From positions 1 to 41,287 of the forward strand of contig JACRDE010000184.1 of NCBI GenBank assembly GCA_016212935.1: DNA of 41,287 nt, written 5' to 3'. This DNA comes from Desulfomonile tiedjei. Its GTDB lineage: Bacteria; Desulfobacterota; Desulfomonilia; Desulfomonilales; Desulfomonilaceae. Below the pieces are notes generated by a model. The model saw nothing but the letters and a program-made list of their open reading frames with translations. It ran no database searches and had not been told where the DNA came from. Each line of letters begins with the position of its first letter. Position 1 is the stretch's first letter. A program made the translations under genes and the position numbers. Positions 33,814-41,287 of the stretch are shown in pieces.

Positions 33814-33845
33814 TAGTTTGTATGCTAACTAGTCGATCAAGTCAA
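33814..33845 (-). promoter_or_regulatory. Promoter and MarR operator
   Basis: On the minus strand TTGACT (33840-33845), a 17-base spacer and TACAAA (33817-33822). The inverted repeat TAGTT (33814-33818) and AACTA (33827-33831), separated by eight bases, covers the -10 and the end of the spacer. This is the size and place expected for autorepression by MarR. Confidence 0.55.
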
Positions 33846-33968
33846 GAAAGTTTTTGACTCAACCTACCATTAGGAACGGGAAGAAGGCACACACGCATTG
33901 AAATTGCCGGCGGGAATGCACGCCGAGAGACGCCAGCCAAGTTTTGCCGAAGTATTGCCTGCGGGTCC

Positions 33969-34439
33969 TCAGAATGGAATATCATCCTCGGGTGGAGGCG
34001 GGTAATAATCGTCACTTTTTTTCCCTGCGGGTGCTGCAGGACGGGCCGACGGGGGCGCTTGCCTCCTGGGCGGTTCTTGGGTTCCACGATTCTGGGATTG
34101 GCTTCCTCCTCCCAGCATTATCATATCATTGGCGATAATCTCAACGGTAGTGCGCTTGTTTCCGTCTTGATCTTCCCATTCGCGGGTTTGGATTCGGCCC
34201 TCTATGAAAACCTGCTTGCCTTTGCTGAGGTATTCGCCACAGACTTCTCCTAGTCGGCCCCAAGCGACTACCCTGTGCCACTCGGTTTTGTCTTGATCAT
34301 TTCCGCTCTGGTCTTTCCACTGAAGCGACGTGGCCACAGTGAACGTTGCCACTGCCTTGCCTGCAGCGGTGTATCTGAGTTCCGGGTCCCTGCCCAGATG
34401 TCCGAGCAGCAAAACCTTATTCAAAGATCTCTGGGCCAT
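33969..34439 (-). CDS. ssb: Single-stranded DNA-binding protein
   Basis: SSB, 156 residues, binds single-stranded DNA as a tetramer during replication and repair. The OB-fold is at about 1-110: [69 protein letters not shown] Pro/Ala/Gly linker follows, and the acidic tip PEDDIPF, which docks other repair proteins, is intact. ATG 34439 has AGGAGG seven bases upstream. It is monocistronic here and is not next to rpsF/rpsR. Confidence 0.96.
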   Translation of the reverse strand: MAQRSLNKVLLLGHLGRDPELRYTAAGKAVATFTVATSLQWKDQSGNDQDKTEWHRVVAWGRLGEVCGEYLSKGKQVFIEGRIQTREWEDQDGNKRTTVEIIANDMIMLGGGSQSQNRGTQEPPRRQAPPSARPAAPAGKKSDDYYPPPPEDDIPF

Positions 34440-34680
34440 GAATCGCCTCCTGAAGCTGTCTCAGCTTGATAAAACAGTGCAGCATAGCACCCGACAGGCT
34501 ATCCTCGTCGAAAAGGAGGCGGGTTGTCAAGGACGAAGCCGCGGTGTGGGAGACCTTTCGAAAAGCTTGGAGGTTTGGGCGACTTCATGCCAATATCAAA
34601 TAGGTCCGGTCGGGGAGCTGCAGCGAGAGCACACGCATTATATCCACAGGAGATAGTGCCCTGATACATGGGAGGACACC
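34440..34680. other. Divergent intergenic region ssb / HTH regulator
   Basis: These 241 bases should contain the promoters of ssb (minus) and the regulator (plus). I saw no clear boxes, operator or repeat in them. Confidence 0.3.
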
Positions 34681-34974
34681 CTGACCATACGAAAAAGAAT
34701 AGCCCAAATGCTGAGAGAGGACGATTGCACCGCACGTGACATATCCAGAGCGCTCGGCATTCGTGAAAAAGAGGTTTACGAGCATCTCCCTCACGTGGAA
34801 CGATCTTTCGGCAACGGCTCGAGCGTGATTTCCAGGCCCGCTCAATGTCTGCACTGCGGTTTTGTTTTCAAAAAACGCACGAGGTTCACGTCGCCCGGCA
34901 AGTGCCCTGTGTGTCGTTCGGAGGCTATAAGTCCTCCTGTGTACGGAATCAAGGAAGGTTCTGAAAAAAGTTAG
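34681..34974 (+). CDS. HTH/zinc-ribbon predicted transcriptional regulator
   Basis: A 97-residue protein (88 if started at ATG 34708). The N-terminal half is a winged helix (LREDDCTARDISRALGIREK, then EVYEHLPHVERSF). The C-terminal half is a zinc ribbon with two CxxC pairs, CLHCGF and CPVCRSE. It resembles the COG3357-like archaeal/bacterial regulators with HTH and Zn ribbon. Reading from CTG 34681 adds TIRKRIAQ, which completes helix 1 and puts GGAGG (34671-34675) five bases upstream. ATG 34708 has no ribosome site. The target is unknown; the neighbours are ssb (divergent) and serine acetyltransferase. Confidence 0.75.
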   Translation: MTIRKRIAQMLREDDCTARDISRALGIREKEVYEHLPHVERSFGNGSSVISRPAQCLHCGFVFKKRTRFTSPGKCPVCRSEAISPPVYGIKEGSEKS

Positions 34975-35136
34975 ATACATCGAGAAGCAAGTATGAATGT
35001 CTTCAGGAAATTCTGGGTTATGGCAGTCTTTGATCAATATGGCGGGAAATTGCTGTTTCCACTTCAAGGCCCCGGTGTTAATATATAATTGATGGAGAGC
35101 AGATCCAAACTTCAACGCTCTGGAGTGGAAACAACA

Positions 35137-36117
35137 ATGTCCGACAGCACACATCCAGCATTGCACGAAAATATCTGCGAGTATAAGGAAGACTTGCTTG
35201 TACCAATCCAAGAAGATCGGCTCAGATCAGTAGTTGTCGAAATGGCACGTTCCTGCTGGGAAGAGGCCACCATAGACCATGTTGGAGCCGCGCTTATTCC
35301 GTCAAAGGACGAAATTATCAAAATTCTCGAGATATTGCAGGATGTACTGTTCCCAGGATACTTCGGGAGGCAGGAACTGGACCACTCCACGCTGGATTAC
35401 CACCTCGGGCATGAAGTAGTCATGCTTTTCGAACTGCTCTCTGCTCAAATGTCCAAGAGCATCCGCCATGAATGCCGCCGAACCGATAGCCTCTGCGTGC
35501 AGTGCGTGAATATGGGAAGAGAAGAAGGACTGATATTCCTAGAAAAGTTGCCCAACCTCAGGAGAATCCTCGCCAGAGACGTGAGGGCCCATTATGACGG
35601 AGATCCGGCTGCAAAGAGCCTGGACGAAATAGTGTTCTCATACCCCGGCCTGCACGCGATTTTTGTTTACAGGGTGGCCCACGAGTTGTTCCTGCGGAAC
35701 ATCCCTCTCATGCCCAGGATCATGACCGAACACGCTCATTCCCGCACGGGTATCGATATCCATCCTGGGGCCAGAATAGGTTCGGACTTCTTTATAGACC
35801 ACGGCACCGGAGTAGTTATAGGGGAAACGACGGACATCGGAAATCGTGTTCGCATCTACCAGGGGGTGACTCTGGGGGCCCTGTCCGTACCGAGAGGCTC
35901 AGAGGGCGGTGACACCCTTCGGGGAAAAAAGCGACACCCCACAATAGAAGACGATGTCACAATCTACGCTCAGGCTACCATACTTGGTGGTAAAACGGTG
36001 ATAGGCGCCCGCTGCGTGATAGGGGGCAACGTGTGGCTCACGTCATCGGTTCCCCCTGACACCACAGTCTTGATTGAGACCCCGAGACACGTGTTCAAGG
36101 GCGAGCGTTACGAGTGA
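35137..36117 (+). CDS. cysE: Serine O-acetyltransferase (EpsC/CysE type)
   Basis: A 326-residue cytoplasmic enzyme that makes O-acetylserine, the precursor of cysteine. The N-terminal helical domain (about 1-190) includes YPGLHAIFVYRVAHELF. The left-handed beta-helix (about 205-320) has the catalytic His in the GIDIHPGARIGSDFFIDHGTG segment, followed by VVIGETTDIGNRVRIYQGVT and GGKTVIGARCVIGGNVWLT. The length (more than 300) and the RTDSLCVQCVNM insert resemble the long EpsC-like form. ATG 35137 has GGAGTGG eight bases upstream; ATG 35092 has none. The sulfide-using partner gene cysK is not in the window. Confidence 0.93.
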   Translation: MSDSTHPALHENICEYKEDLLVPIQEDRLRSVVVEMARSCWEEATIDHVGAALIPSKDEIIKILEILQDVLFPGYFGRQELDHSTLDYHLGHEVVMLFELLSAQMSKSIRHECRRTDSLCVQCVNMGREEGLIFLEKLPNLRRILARDVRAHYDGDPAAKSLDEIVFSYPGLHAIFVYRVAHELFLRNIPLMPRIMTEHAHSRTGIDIHPGARIGSDFFIDHGTGVVIGETTDIGNRVRIYQGVTLGALSVPRGSEGGDTLRGKKRHPTIEDDVTIYAQATILGGKTVIGARCVIGGNVWLTSSVPPDTTVLIETPRHVFKGERYE

Positions 36118-36306
36118 TTCGTAGTGGAAAACCATTGGTACCCTTGTGTACAATAGGCGCGTGATTTGAAAATGCGTAAACAGATGTTCAAAAAAAATGG
36201 CTTTTGTATTTTCAAAAACTTGAACGAAAAGTACGTTTTTGCTACAATCGTCGCGCAATAGCAATAATGAGTCGGATTTTATTCATATTTCCGGAGAGAG
36301 CAAAAA
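36118..36306. other. ilvC leader with overlapping inverted repeats
   Basis: TGAAAAT (36167-36173) pairs with ATTTTCA (36208-36214), and GTTCAA (36186-36191) pairs with TTGAAC (36220-36225). The two pairings interlock. The second right arm is also the likely -35 of ilvC. This is a possible operator or attenuator, without a recognised riboswitch or leader peptide. Confidence 0.4.
36220..36248 (+). promoter_or_regulatory. Sigma70 promoter for ilvC
   Basis: TTGAAC (36220-36225), a 17-base spacer and TACAAT (36243-36248). The predicted transcription start is near 36255, about 52 bases before the TTG start codon. Confidence 0.5.
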
Positions 36307-37314
36307 TTGGCACAAATATTCTACGACCGGGACGTTGACCCGACGGCCCTGGAAAGCAAAACTGTTGCCGTCATAGGTTACGGCAGTCAGGGGCACGCGC
36401 ATGCCCTGAATCTAAGTGATTCCGGCATAAAGGTTATAGTTGGACTCCACAAGGGAAGCAAACGGTGGACTAAGGTAATCGAGGACGGCCTCCAGGTGAT
36501 GGAAGTGGATCAGGCCACGCAAGCTGCGGACGTGATCATGATACTGGTGCCCGACGAGATACAGGCGGCCCTTTACCGAGACAAGATACAACCTGCGCTG
36601 ACCACAGGCAAAGCCCTGGCGTTTGCCCATGGTTTCAACATCCATTTCGGACAAATTGAGGCACCGCAGGATGCTGATGTCTTCATGGTCGCCCCGAAAG
36701 GGCCGGGGCATCTGGTTCGCCGCGTCTACAAGAACGGCTTCGGAGTGCCCGCTCTGCTGGCAGTTTACAGAGAGGCGAGCGGCAAATGCCGCCAGATAGG
36801 TCTTGCCTACGCCCGCGCGCTGGGAGCCACGCGCGCAGGGGTGCTGGAAACCACCTTCGCGGAAGAGACCGAGACCGACCTGTTCGGCGAACAGGCAGTC
36901 CTGTGCGGTGGAGTTACTGCCCTCGTTCAGGCGGGATTCGAGACCCTCGTGGAGGCTGGCTATCAGCCTGAGATCGCTTATTTTGAATGCCTGCACGAAC
37001 TGAAACTGATAGTCGACCTGATATACGAAGGCGGCATCGGGCGTATGCGATATTCCGTGAGTAACACCGCGGAGTTCGGGGACCTGACTCGCGGGCCAAG
37101 GATAGTCGATGAACGGACCCGCGCTGAAATGAGAAAAATTCTCGAAGAGATCCGTTCAGGACAATTCGCTCGGGAATGGATCCTCGAAAACGCTGCGGGC
37201 CGACCTGTCTTCAAGGCTTTGGAAAGAATGGGCGCCGAGCATCCTGTGGAAACCGTAGGAGCGCGCTTGCGGTCTATGATGAGCTGGATTTCAGCGCCGC
37301 TGGAAGAGAAATGA
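36307..37314 (+). CDS. ilvC: Ketol-acid reductoisomerase
   Basis: IlvC, 335 residues (the short class I length), converts acetolactate or acetohydroxybutyrate to the dihydroxy acids of valine and isoleucine synthesis, using Mg and NAD(P)H. The nucleotide-binding motif is [15 protein letters not shown]; the cofactor loop is [15 protein letters not shown], with Ser and Arg suited to NADPH. The knotted C-terminal domain has metal ligands in [18 protein letters not shown] and [18 protein letters not shown]. The start is TTG 36307; GGAGAG lies upstream. ilvB and ilvN are absent from this window; it sits alone with its own promoter. Confidence 0.96.
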   Translation: MAQIFYDRDVDPTALESKTVAVIGYGSQGHAHALNLSDSGIKVIVGLHKGSKRWTKVIEDGLQVMEVDQATQAADVIMILVPDEIQAALYRDKIQPALTTGKALAFAHGFNIHFGQIEAPQDADVFMVAPKGPGHLVRRVYKNGFGVPALLAVYREASGKCRQIGLAYARALGATRAGVLETTFAEETETDLFGEQAVLCGGVTALVQAGFETLVEAGYQPEIAYFECLHELKLIVDLIYEGGIGRMRYSVSNTAEFGDLTRGPRIVDERTRAEMRKILEEIRSGQFAREWILENAAGRPVFKALERMGAEHPVETVGARLRSMMSWISAPLEEK

Positions 37315-37632
37315 GCGCTGATGATATTTGATGTTTTGGGCCAAGAAGGCCATTATGTACATTGATGGTTGACGGCGCTGACTTGGCAGACTGAGTAAAT
37401 GTTGTGGGTTTGACAATCAACGACTCTCAGTAACGAAGAATGAGTTCGTGGCATAATGAAAGCGCAGTGGCGGAAGGACACCATCCTCTGCTACCGAACT
37501 GCGTGATCAGCGTGGTTTCGCCCAGGGACAGCGCCATCTTCAAGGCTTTGGTCGTTTGAGTATGCGGTCCTCGGAGGATCCCATAATTTATCTGCGGTCG
37601 GGAACAAAGATTTAGAAAGGACATCGCACCAG
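37315..37632. other. Intergenic, no clear feature
   Basis: These 318 bases include a small GGCC-AAGAA-GGCC hairpin just after ilvC that could aid termination, and a lone TTGACA near 37411 without a matching -10. Nothing else was seen. Confidence 0.3.
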
Positions 37633-38853
37633 ATGATCAAAAACATTCGCATTAGAAATTTCAAGAACTTCCGGGAAGCTGAATTTGATGTCAGGTCCTT
37701 GAATATATTCATAGGGCCCAACGGCACCGGAAAATCAAATCTTGGAAATTTCCTTTTAATGTTGAGTTTTTTGTCTTCGGGTCCTTTCAGTAGCGCTTTC
37801 GGCCCCGGCCCGTTCACTTTCCGCCAAACATTGAGCAGGAGAGAAAAAGCAGATGCCAGTCCCCAGGATCTGGACTTGCATTTCGAGATTACCCTGGAGG
37901 TGGAAAGCATAAACTACATATACACCTTAGCTTTCACGGAGATTCGTCGAAACGAGTACCTCATCAAAGAAGAAACGCTCCAGGAGGTCCAAGGGGAAAT
38001 CCTTTTCACCATCGGCGATGTCAAAGCGCGAGAATCAAAGATGGCCCAGATGAGAAAAGGCCATGCGTGGAACGACGCCGAAAAAAGGATTCGCTCTGTT
38101 GCCCAGTACCTCTCGAAAATCAAGAGGTATAGGTTCGTTCCGGACTTGATAAAAAAGCCCTCGGCTGTCCAGGATTCCTATCTGCTGGATCATACCGGCG
38201 AGAACCTGGCCGCGGTGATAAATTACCTTGAAAGAAACCACCCGGAGAATTTCTACAGGACCGTTCAAGAAGTCAGACGAAGCGTGCCCGGAATTAGAAG
38301 AATATTCACACCGCATCTCGGTGACCCCCACCAAGTAGGCATAGGAGTGGAAGAAGAAACCAAATCCGGGTATTTTGTTGGGCCCCAGCTCTCCGACGGC
38401 TTTCTGGTTTTCCTCGCTCTGTGTACACTTTTCAACTTGCCCGACCAGCCTCGTATCTTCTTCATTGAAGAGCCCGAAACCTACCTCAACCCCAACAGGC
38501 TACGCGTGCTGTACGGTCTGATGCACAGGTTCGCAGCAGCCAATCCCGGCAAACAGGTCCTTATGAGCTCCCATTCACCCTATTTCATTGACTGGTCAGA
38601 TGAGATTCCGGAAGAATTGACTCTCATGAACGACAGAGACGGGTGGGTTGAGTTTCGCAATCTAAAGGGAGTGACGGATCTTAGGTCCTTTCTGGAAGAA
38701 GACACATGGGGCCAAGACTGGGTCGCAAAATTCTTTAGAGCCGACTACGCCGACGAGCCGTTGCCTGACATCAAAGAAGAATACAGAGAAAACGACGCAG
38801 CGTACTATTCGGCCTGGGACAGAGAAAACGACGAGCAACAAGCCGAATACTAG
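37633..38853 (+). CDS. AAA/OLD/RecF-like ATPase
   Basis: A 406-residue SMC-related ATPase. It starts with the ABC-type N-terminus MIKNIRIRNFKNFREAEFD; Walker A is GPNGTGKSN; the signature-like LSDGFLVFLALCTLF precedes Walker B IFFIEEPETYLNP; and a switch His lies in LMSSHSPYF. The middle (about 90-240) is a helical insert. The layout matches the COG4637/OLD-like family of predicted ATPases with a single polypeptide, rather than a full OLD nuclease: no Toprim domain follows. It may take part in DNA repair or phage defence. It is alone; no nuclease or toxin partner is adjacent. The C-terminus is acidic. Confidence 0.85.
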   Translation: MIKNIRIRNFKNFREAEFDVRSLNIFIGPNGTGKSNLGNFLLMLSFLSSGPFSSAFGPGPFTFRQTLSRREKADASPQDLDLHFEITLEVESINYIYTLAFTEIRRNEYLIKEETLQEVQGEILFTIGDVKARESKMAQMRKGHAWNDAEKRIRSVAQYLSKIKRYRFVPDLIKKPSAVQDSYLLDHTGENLAAVINYLERNHPENFYRTVQEVRRSVPGIRRIFTPHLGDPHQVGIGVEEETKSGYFVGPQLSDGFLVFLALCTLFNLPDQPRIFFIEEPETYLNPNRLRVLYGLMHRFAAANPGKQVLMSSHSPYFIDWSDEIPEELTLMNDRDGWVEFRNLKGVTDLRSFLEEDTWGQDWVAKFFRADYADEPLPDIKEEYRENDAAYYSAWDRENDEQQAEY

Positions 38854-39079
38854 GCGTCTGTTTCTTCGCCGGCCTTGAAATTCCGAAGAAGATGTACTAA
38901 AGCGGTCTTCGCTAGACAGTACATGTCAAAAGATCTCTCTTTCTCCTAAATCCCCATTGTCTGAAATATTCTCTAGATTGGAGAGGGTTCAAAATAGCTG
39001 TCACTCGGAAGCTGTGACGCTCAACGGTTCCCTCGAGTTTTTCCTCTTCCACCCAATGCCCCGCCCATTCATATCGGCC

Positions 39080-39133
39080 CGCTTTCAATCGGACAATACG
39101 AATCCACCTCCCTATCTTACCTCTTTGAATGCG
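39080..39133. mobile_element. 54-bp deletion derivative of the MITE-like element (copy D)
   Basis: The left end CGCTTTCAA (39080-39088) and right end TTTGAATGCG (39124-39133) are the terminal repeats of the family. The 20 bases ending there (from ATCTTACC) equal the right end of copy B. The middle, including all hairpins, is missing. Confidence 0.5.
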
Positions 39134-39290
39134 CAGTATGAGGTCTTTTTGGATTCGGTTTATCGAGTGATGAATGGCAAACTAGGCACGACAGAGGAAA
39201 ATAACGTCTGAAGTGTGTTGTCCAAGCAAAAAAGATAAAGTGTTAATTAATGATTACGATCAAACATACTGAGATTGATGAAAAATTCAC

Positions 39291-39318
39291 TTGCATTTAC
39301 CAGATTCTGTGATATGAC
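39291..39318 (+). promoter_or_regulatory. Sigma70-like promoter for the coiled-coil protein
   Basis: TTGCAT (39291-39296), a 16-base spacer and TATGAC (39313-39318), about 57 bases before ATG 39376. Confidence 0.35.
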
Positions 39319-39375
39319 TCCTCTCCAATGATGGAGACCCGCCGGTCCCAAACAAATGGAAAGAGGAGTGAAAAC

Positions 39376-39819
39376 ATGAAGAAAACCTCAATTTTGATGA
39401 TTCTTTCGATCTTGCTCGCTGCACTGTGCGCCAACTCGTATGCCGAAGATCTTTCGGGTCAAATCGGCTCGCTGGAGCAGAAGGCTGACCGTATCCAGTC
39501 CCAGATCAACCTGGACAAGCAGCAAACCGATGCGCAGGTAGATCAGCAGGTCAAGGCTATCACCGGTTCCGTCGACAGTTTAGTGAACCAGAGAGTTCAG
39601 TTGGACGCGCATATCGCCAAATTGGAAGCCCAGATGTCGGATATCAAGAAAAATGCTCAGGCTAACCTCTCCCGACAGATGAGCCAGTACGACCAGGATC
39701 TGGGCAATGTGAAGCAGCAAATCTCGAGTCTAGTCGCTAAACAGACAGCTGCAAAAAAAGCGGCTGAAGCTCCCCAGCCCGCAGCGCAACAGGCTCCCGC
39801 TCCCGAAGCCGGGAAGTAG
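39376..39819 (+). CDS. Exported coiled-coil protein
   Basis: A 147-residue periplasmic protein. The signal peptide MKKTSILMILSILLAALCAN ends at SYA. The mature part is one long predicted coiled coil rich in Gln, Lys and Asp (LEQKADRIQSQINLDKQQTD, then VNQRVQLDAHIAKLEAQMSD and LGNVKQQISSLVAKQ). A flexible Ala/Pro tail follows (APQPAAQQAPAPEAGK). GAGGAG lies seven bases before ATG 39376, so the longer in-frame reading to 39328 is rejected. No Lpp-type C-terminal Lys is present for peptidoglycan linkage. Function unknown. Confidence 0.75.
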   Translation: MKKTSILMILSILLAALCANSYAEDLSGQIGSLEQKADRIQSQINLDKQQTDAQVDQQVKAITGSVDSLVNQRVQLDAHIAKLEAQMSDIKKNAQANLSRQMSQYDQDLGNVKQQISSLVAKQTAAKKAAEAPQPAAQQAPAPEAGK

Positions 39820-39893
39820 GATTTTCGCTGACAGGCTCCCGTCTGCGAGCGATATTTCTGCAATTGGTCGGATGTGGGCCGACGGGCATCAAG

Positions 39894-39959
39894 TCCCAGA
39901 GACACAGAGGCAACGAGGAGAAGTCTCGTCTTCTATTCTGAGCCTGTGTGTCCCTGGGA
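39894..39959. repeat. 66-base imperfect stem-loop
   Basis: The 18-base arms at 39894-39911 (TCCCAGAGACACAGAGGC) and 39942-39959 match in 16 positions. It lies 75 bases after the coiled-coil gene. It could be a terminator or a REP-like unit; no T-run follows it. Confidence 0.45.
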
Positions 39960-40103
39960 TAGAATCCCGATCCTGGTCACCGCCATAAGATGAAGTATAA
40001 GATGAAAATACAAGCATAGTTCCGCTTTATAATTGCAGTTTTTGTTGTAATCTGTTACGATATACTCATATGGATCTAGTGGCTGCCTGCAACTGGAGTT
40101 GGT

Positions 40104-41021
40104 ATGGATCTCAGATTCACATCGCTTGCCTTGATTCTATTGCCCTTTATAGTGTCGTGCTCTTCTTCGATAGGATTAACCAAGAAAGCACCTGACCTAG
40201 AGCAAAAAGGTGAGCCTAAACTTCAAGTTGCACAGTACAATTTTCCTGCAGTTCCACCTGAGCAGGATGGCGCATTTCACATAGTGGGCCCGGGAGATAC
40301 GCTTCGACATGTATGTGGGGTCTACGGGTTGGATGTGGAAAAGGTGGCGCGTATAAACAGGCTTCTGCCTCCTTACACCCTGAAGGAGGGGGAGAGCATT
40401 TTTCTTCCGGCTCAGGCCCTTTTGGCCGAATGCCAGGACAAAGGTACTTCCAGCGGTCGGCAAACTGAGGTACTGACAGAAAAAACGGCTAAGAAAACAG
40501 TGGCCAGAGCCATTATAGGTAAGAAGGACCCACTGGTCCCGGAATTGGCTTTTCCTGTGCCTGGAGGAGTTCTGACTTCTCCCTTTGGATATCGATGGGG
40601 TAGGCTACACAAAGGGCTTGATATTGCGGCCCCAATCGGAAAACCGGTCCTTGCCTGCGCGGATGGGCGGGTGATCTTCACGGGTAGCCAGAAGAAATTT
40701 CGGCGCTATGGCAACACAGTTCTAATTGATCATGGCCGCGGCGCTTACACCTATTACGCTCACTTAAGCGAAATTGCCGTCAAGAGGAACCGGCAAGTGC
40801 GGAAAGGACAGAAAATCGGGCTAGTGGGGAACACTGGAAGATCTACCGGTCCTCACCTCCATCTGGAAGTCCGGGTTGCCAATAAGATGTACAATCCTCT
40901 AGCTTACCTCTCCCCGAGAGATCTAGCGGGAACCATGATCGCCAAACGTTTTTCAGAACCCCCGATGGGACCGGTCCGTGCCGGATGGCAGATACCTGAC
41001 CTGCTCGCGGACAGCCATTGA
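40104..41021 (+). CDS. LysM/M23 family lipoprotein (NlpD/EnvC-like)
   Basis: A 305-residue envelope lipoprotein. The lipoprotein signal is FTSLALILLPFIVSCSS, with Cys at 19. A LysM domain for peptidoglycan binding is at about 57-105 (HIVGPGDTLRHVCGVYGLDV...INRLLPPYTLKEGESIFLP, in parts). The M23 peptidase domain is at about 160-275 (SPFGYRWGRLHKGLDIAAPI; IDHGRGAYTYYAHL; GNTGRSTGPHLHLEVRV). The metal ligands HxxxD and HLH are all present, so it may be an active endopeptidase, unlike EnvC/NlpD activators, which have lost them. ATG 40104 is six bases after GGAG; TATACT (40061-40066) may be its -10. It probably acts in septal wall splitting. Confidence 0.92.
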   Translation: MDLRFTSLALILLPFIVSCSSSIGLTKKAPDLEQKGEPKLQVAQYNFPAVPPEQDGAFHIVGPGDTLRHVCGVYGLDVEKVARINRLLPPYTLKEGESIFLPAQALLAECQDKGTSSGRQTEVLTEKTAKKTVARAIIGKKDPLVPELAFPVPGGVLTSPFGYRWGRLHKGLDIAAPIGKPVLACADGRVIFTGSQKKFRRYGNTVLIDHGRGAYTYYAHLSEIAVKRNRQVRKGQKIGLVGNTGRSTGPHLHLEVRVANKMYNPLAYLSPRDLAGTMIAKRFSEPPMGPVRAGWQIPDLLADSH

Positions 41022-41287
41022 GCTAAGCACGCCGTACCTTTCCGCCCTTCGTCATCCTGGAATTGCCCGGTTCGTGAAGATGTCTTCCGAGCAGTCTTGA
41101 CTACCTCCGGAGCAATGTTCTTATACGAATTCGCAATCAAAGAAGCAAAATCGGAGAAACCCTTCTTATTAATAACGTTCGATTTCTTGTTTTCTCGAGA
41201 AGAAGTTGGATTGCGATCGATGTAACTTACTGCTTCTATGAGAGACATCGGACGAAGTTTGGTTGCGGCCGCAGGCCGCGTCCTGTA
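41022..41287. other. Intergenic tail and truncated repeat copy
   Basis: After the M23 gene there is no supported gene. The minus-strand frame 40904-41248 starts inside the 117-bp insert and overlaps the M23 gene, so it is not called. Copy C of the MITE-like element starts at 41132 and runs off the window. Confidence 0.5.
41132..41287. mobile_element. MITE-like element, copy C (cut by window edge), with the nested insert
   Basis: 41132-41168 aligns without gaps to 24179-24215 of copy B with 27 of 37 identities (CGCAATCAAA for CGCTTTCAAA). From 41169 to the window end, all 119 bases equal 24216-24334. So the same insert sits at the same point of a diverged host. Confidence 0.65.

Larger units (their letters stand above)
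38854..39375. other. Intergenic with a shrunken repeat element
   Basis: An 84-codon frame (38957-39211) crosses the repeat fragment at 39080-39133 and has no gene-like features, so it is not called. A promoter for the coiled-coil protein lies at 39291-39318. Confidence 0.5.

Noticed and set aside
34450-34500. GCTGTCTCAGC near the ssb start, as a copy of the GAAACTGTCTCA repeat
   Set aside because: Only about eight bases match and there is no paired end nearby.
38957-39211. Plus-strand frame of 84 codons
   Set aside because: Includes the repeat remnant D; no ribosome site or domain.
40904-41248. Minus-strand frame of 114 codons beginning inside the 117-bp insert
   Set aside because: It overlaps the end of the M23 gene, lacks a ribosome site, and its first part is the translation of the repeat. 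In copy B the same frame stops after 40 codons.

Overview
The window looks like a chromosomal segment of a strictly anaerobic deltaproteobacterium of the sulfate-reducing or syntrophic kind (Desulfomonile/Syntrophobacterales-like). The evidence is a giant HdrA-type flavin/iron-sulfur protein beside an HdrC-type protein, an orphan TAXI-type binding protein, a LUD-domain protein, an APS kinase fusion, many small secreted proteins, and intergenic DNA full of palindromic repeats. The genus is inferred from gene content only. No CRISPR array, complete insertion sequence, prophage, tRNA or rRNA was recognised.

Layout. 1-6.3 kb (minus strand): HdrC-like (cut by the window edge), a 1475-residue HdrA with a GltD-like module inserted in it, and a B12-binding radical SAM protein. 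6.5-9.3 kb: ybaB and recR (plus), meeting a lipB-permease pair (minus) stop codon to stop codon. 9.3-9.9 kb: repeats only. 9.9-12.2 kb: thiolase and TAXI binding protein (minus). 12.5-15 kb: CAP-domain protein, small lipoprotein and MFS transporter (plus). 15-17.5 kb: repeat-rich DNA and two paralogous secreted Cys/Pro/Gly-rich proteins (minus). 17.9-24 kb (plus): MoxR ATPase, VWA protein, a class A penicillin-binding protein whose transpeptidase motifs are lost, a LUD protein and a GHMP kinase. 24-24.5 kb: repeats. 24.5-28.6 kb (minus): ftsK, a small exported protein and a HAD-like protein. 28.7-30.8 kb (plus): APS kinase fused to a phosphodiesterase. 30.8-34.4 kb (minus): a small exported protein, then marR, Fe-S protein and metallo-beta-lactamase-fold genes in one direction, then ssb. 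34.7-41 kb (plus): a HTH/zinc-ribbon regulator, serine acetyltransferase, ilvC, an OLD/RecF-like ATPase, an exported coiled-coil protein and a LysM/M23 lipoprotein.

How genes work together. HdrA and HdrC probably form a soluble electron-transfer (possibly bifurcating) complex. YbaB and RecR are the usual recombination pair. MoxR and the VWA protein are a standard chaperone pair. MarR probably controls its own gene and the Fe-S and hydrolase genes after it.

The least conventional signal is non-coding. A family of about 205-bp elements with GCTTTCAAA-type terminal inverted repeats occurs at 15465-15669, 24180-24501, 39080-39133 (shrunken) and 41132-41287 (cut by the edge). One full copy carries a 117-bp insert exactly at the apex of an 18-bp-arm hairpin. 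The same insert, identical as far as it can be read, sits at the same place in another copy whose host DNA is only about 73% identical. The two full copies also carry the tip of a second hairpin in opposite orientations. This looks like a nested, site-specific small-element system with hairpin-mediated inversion.
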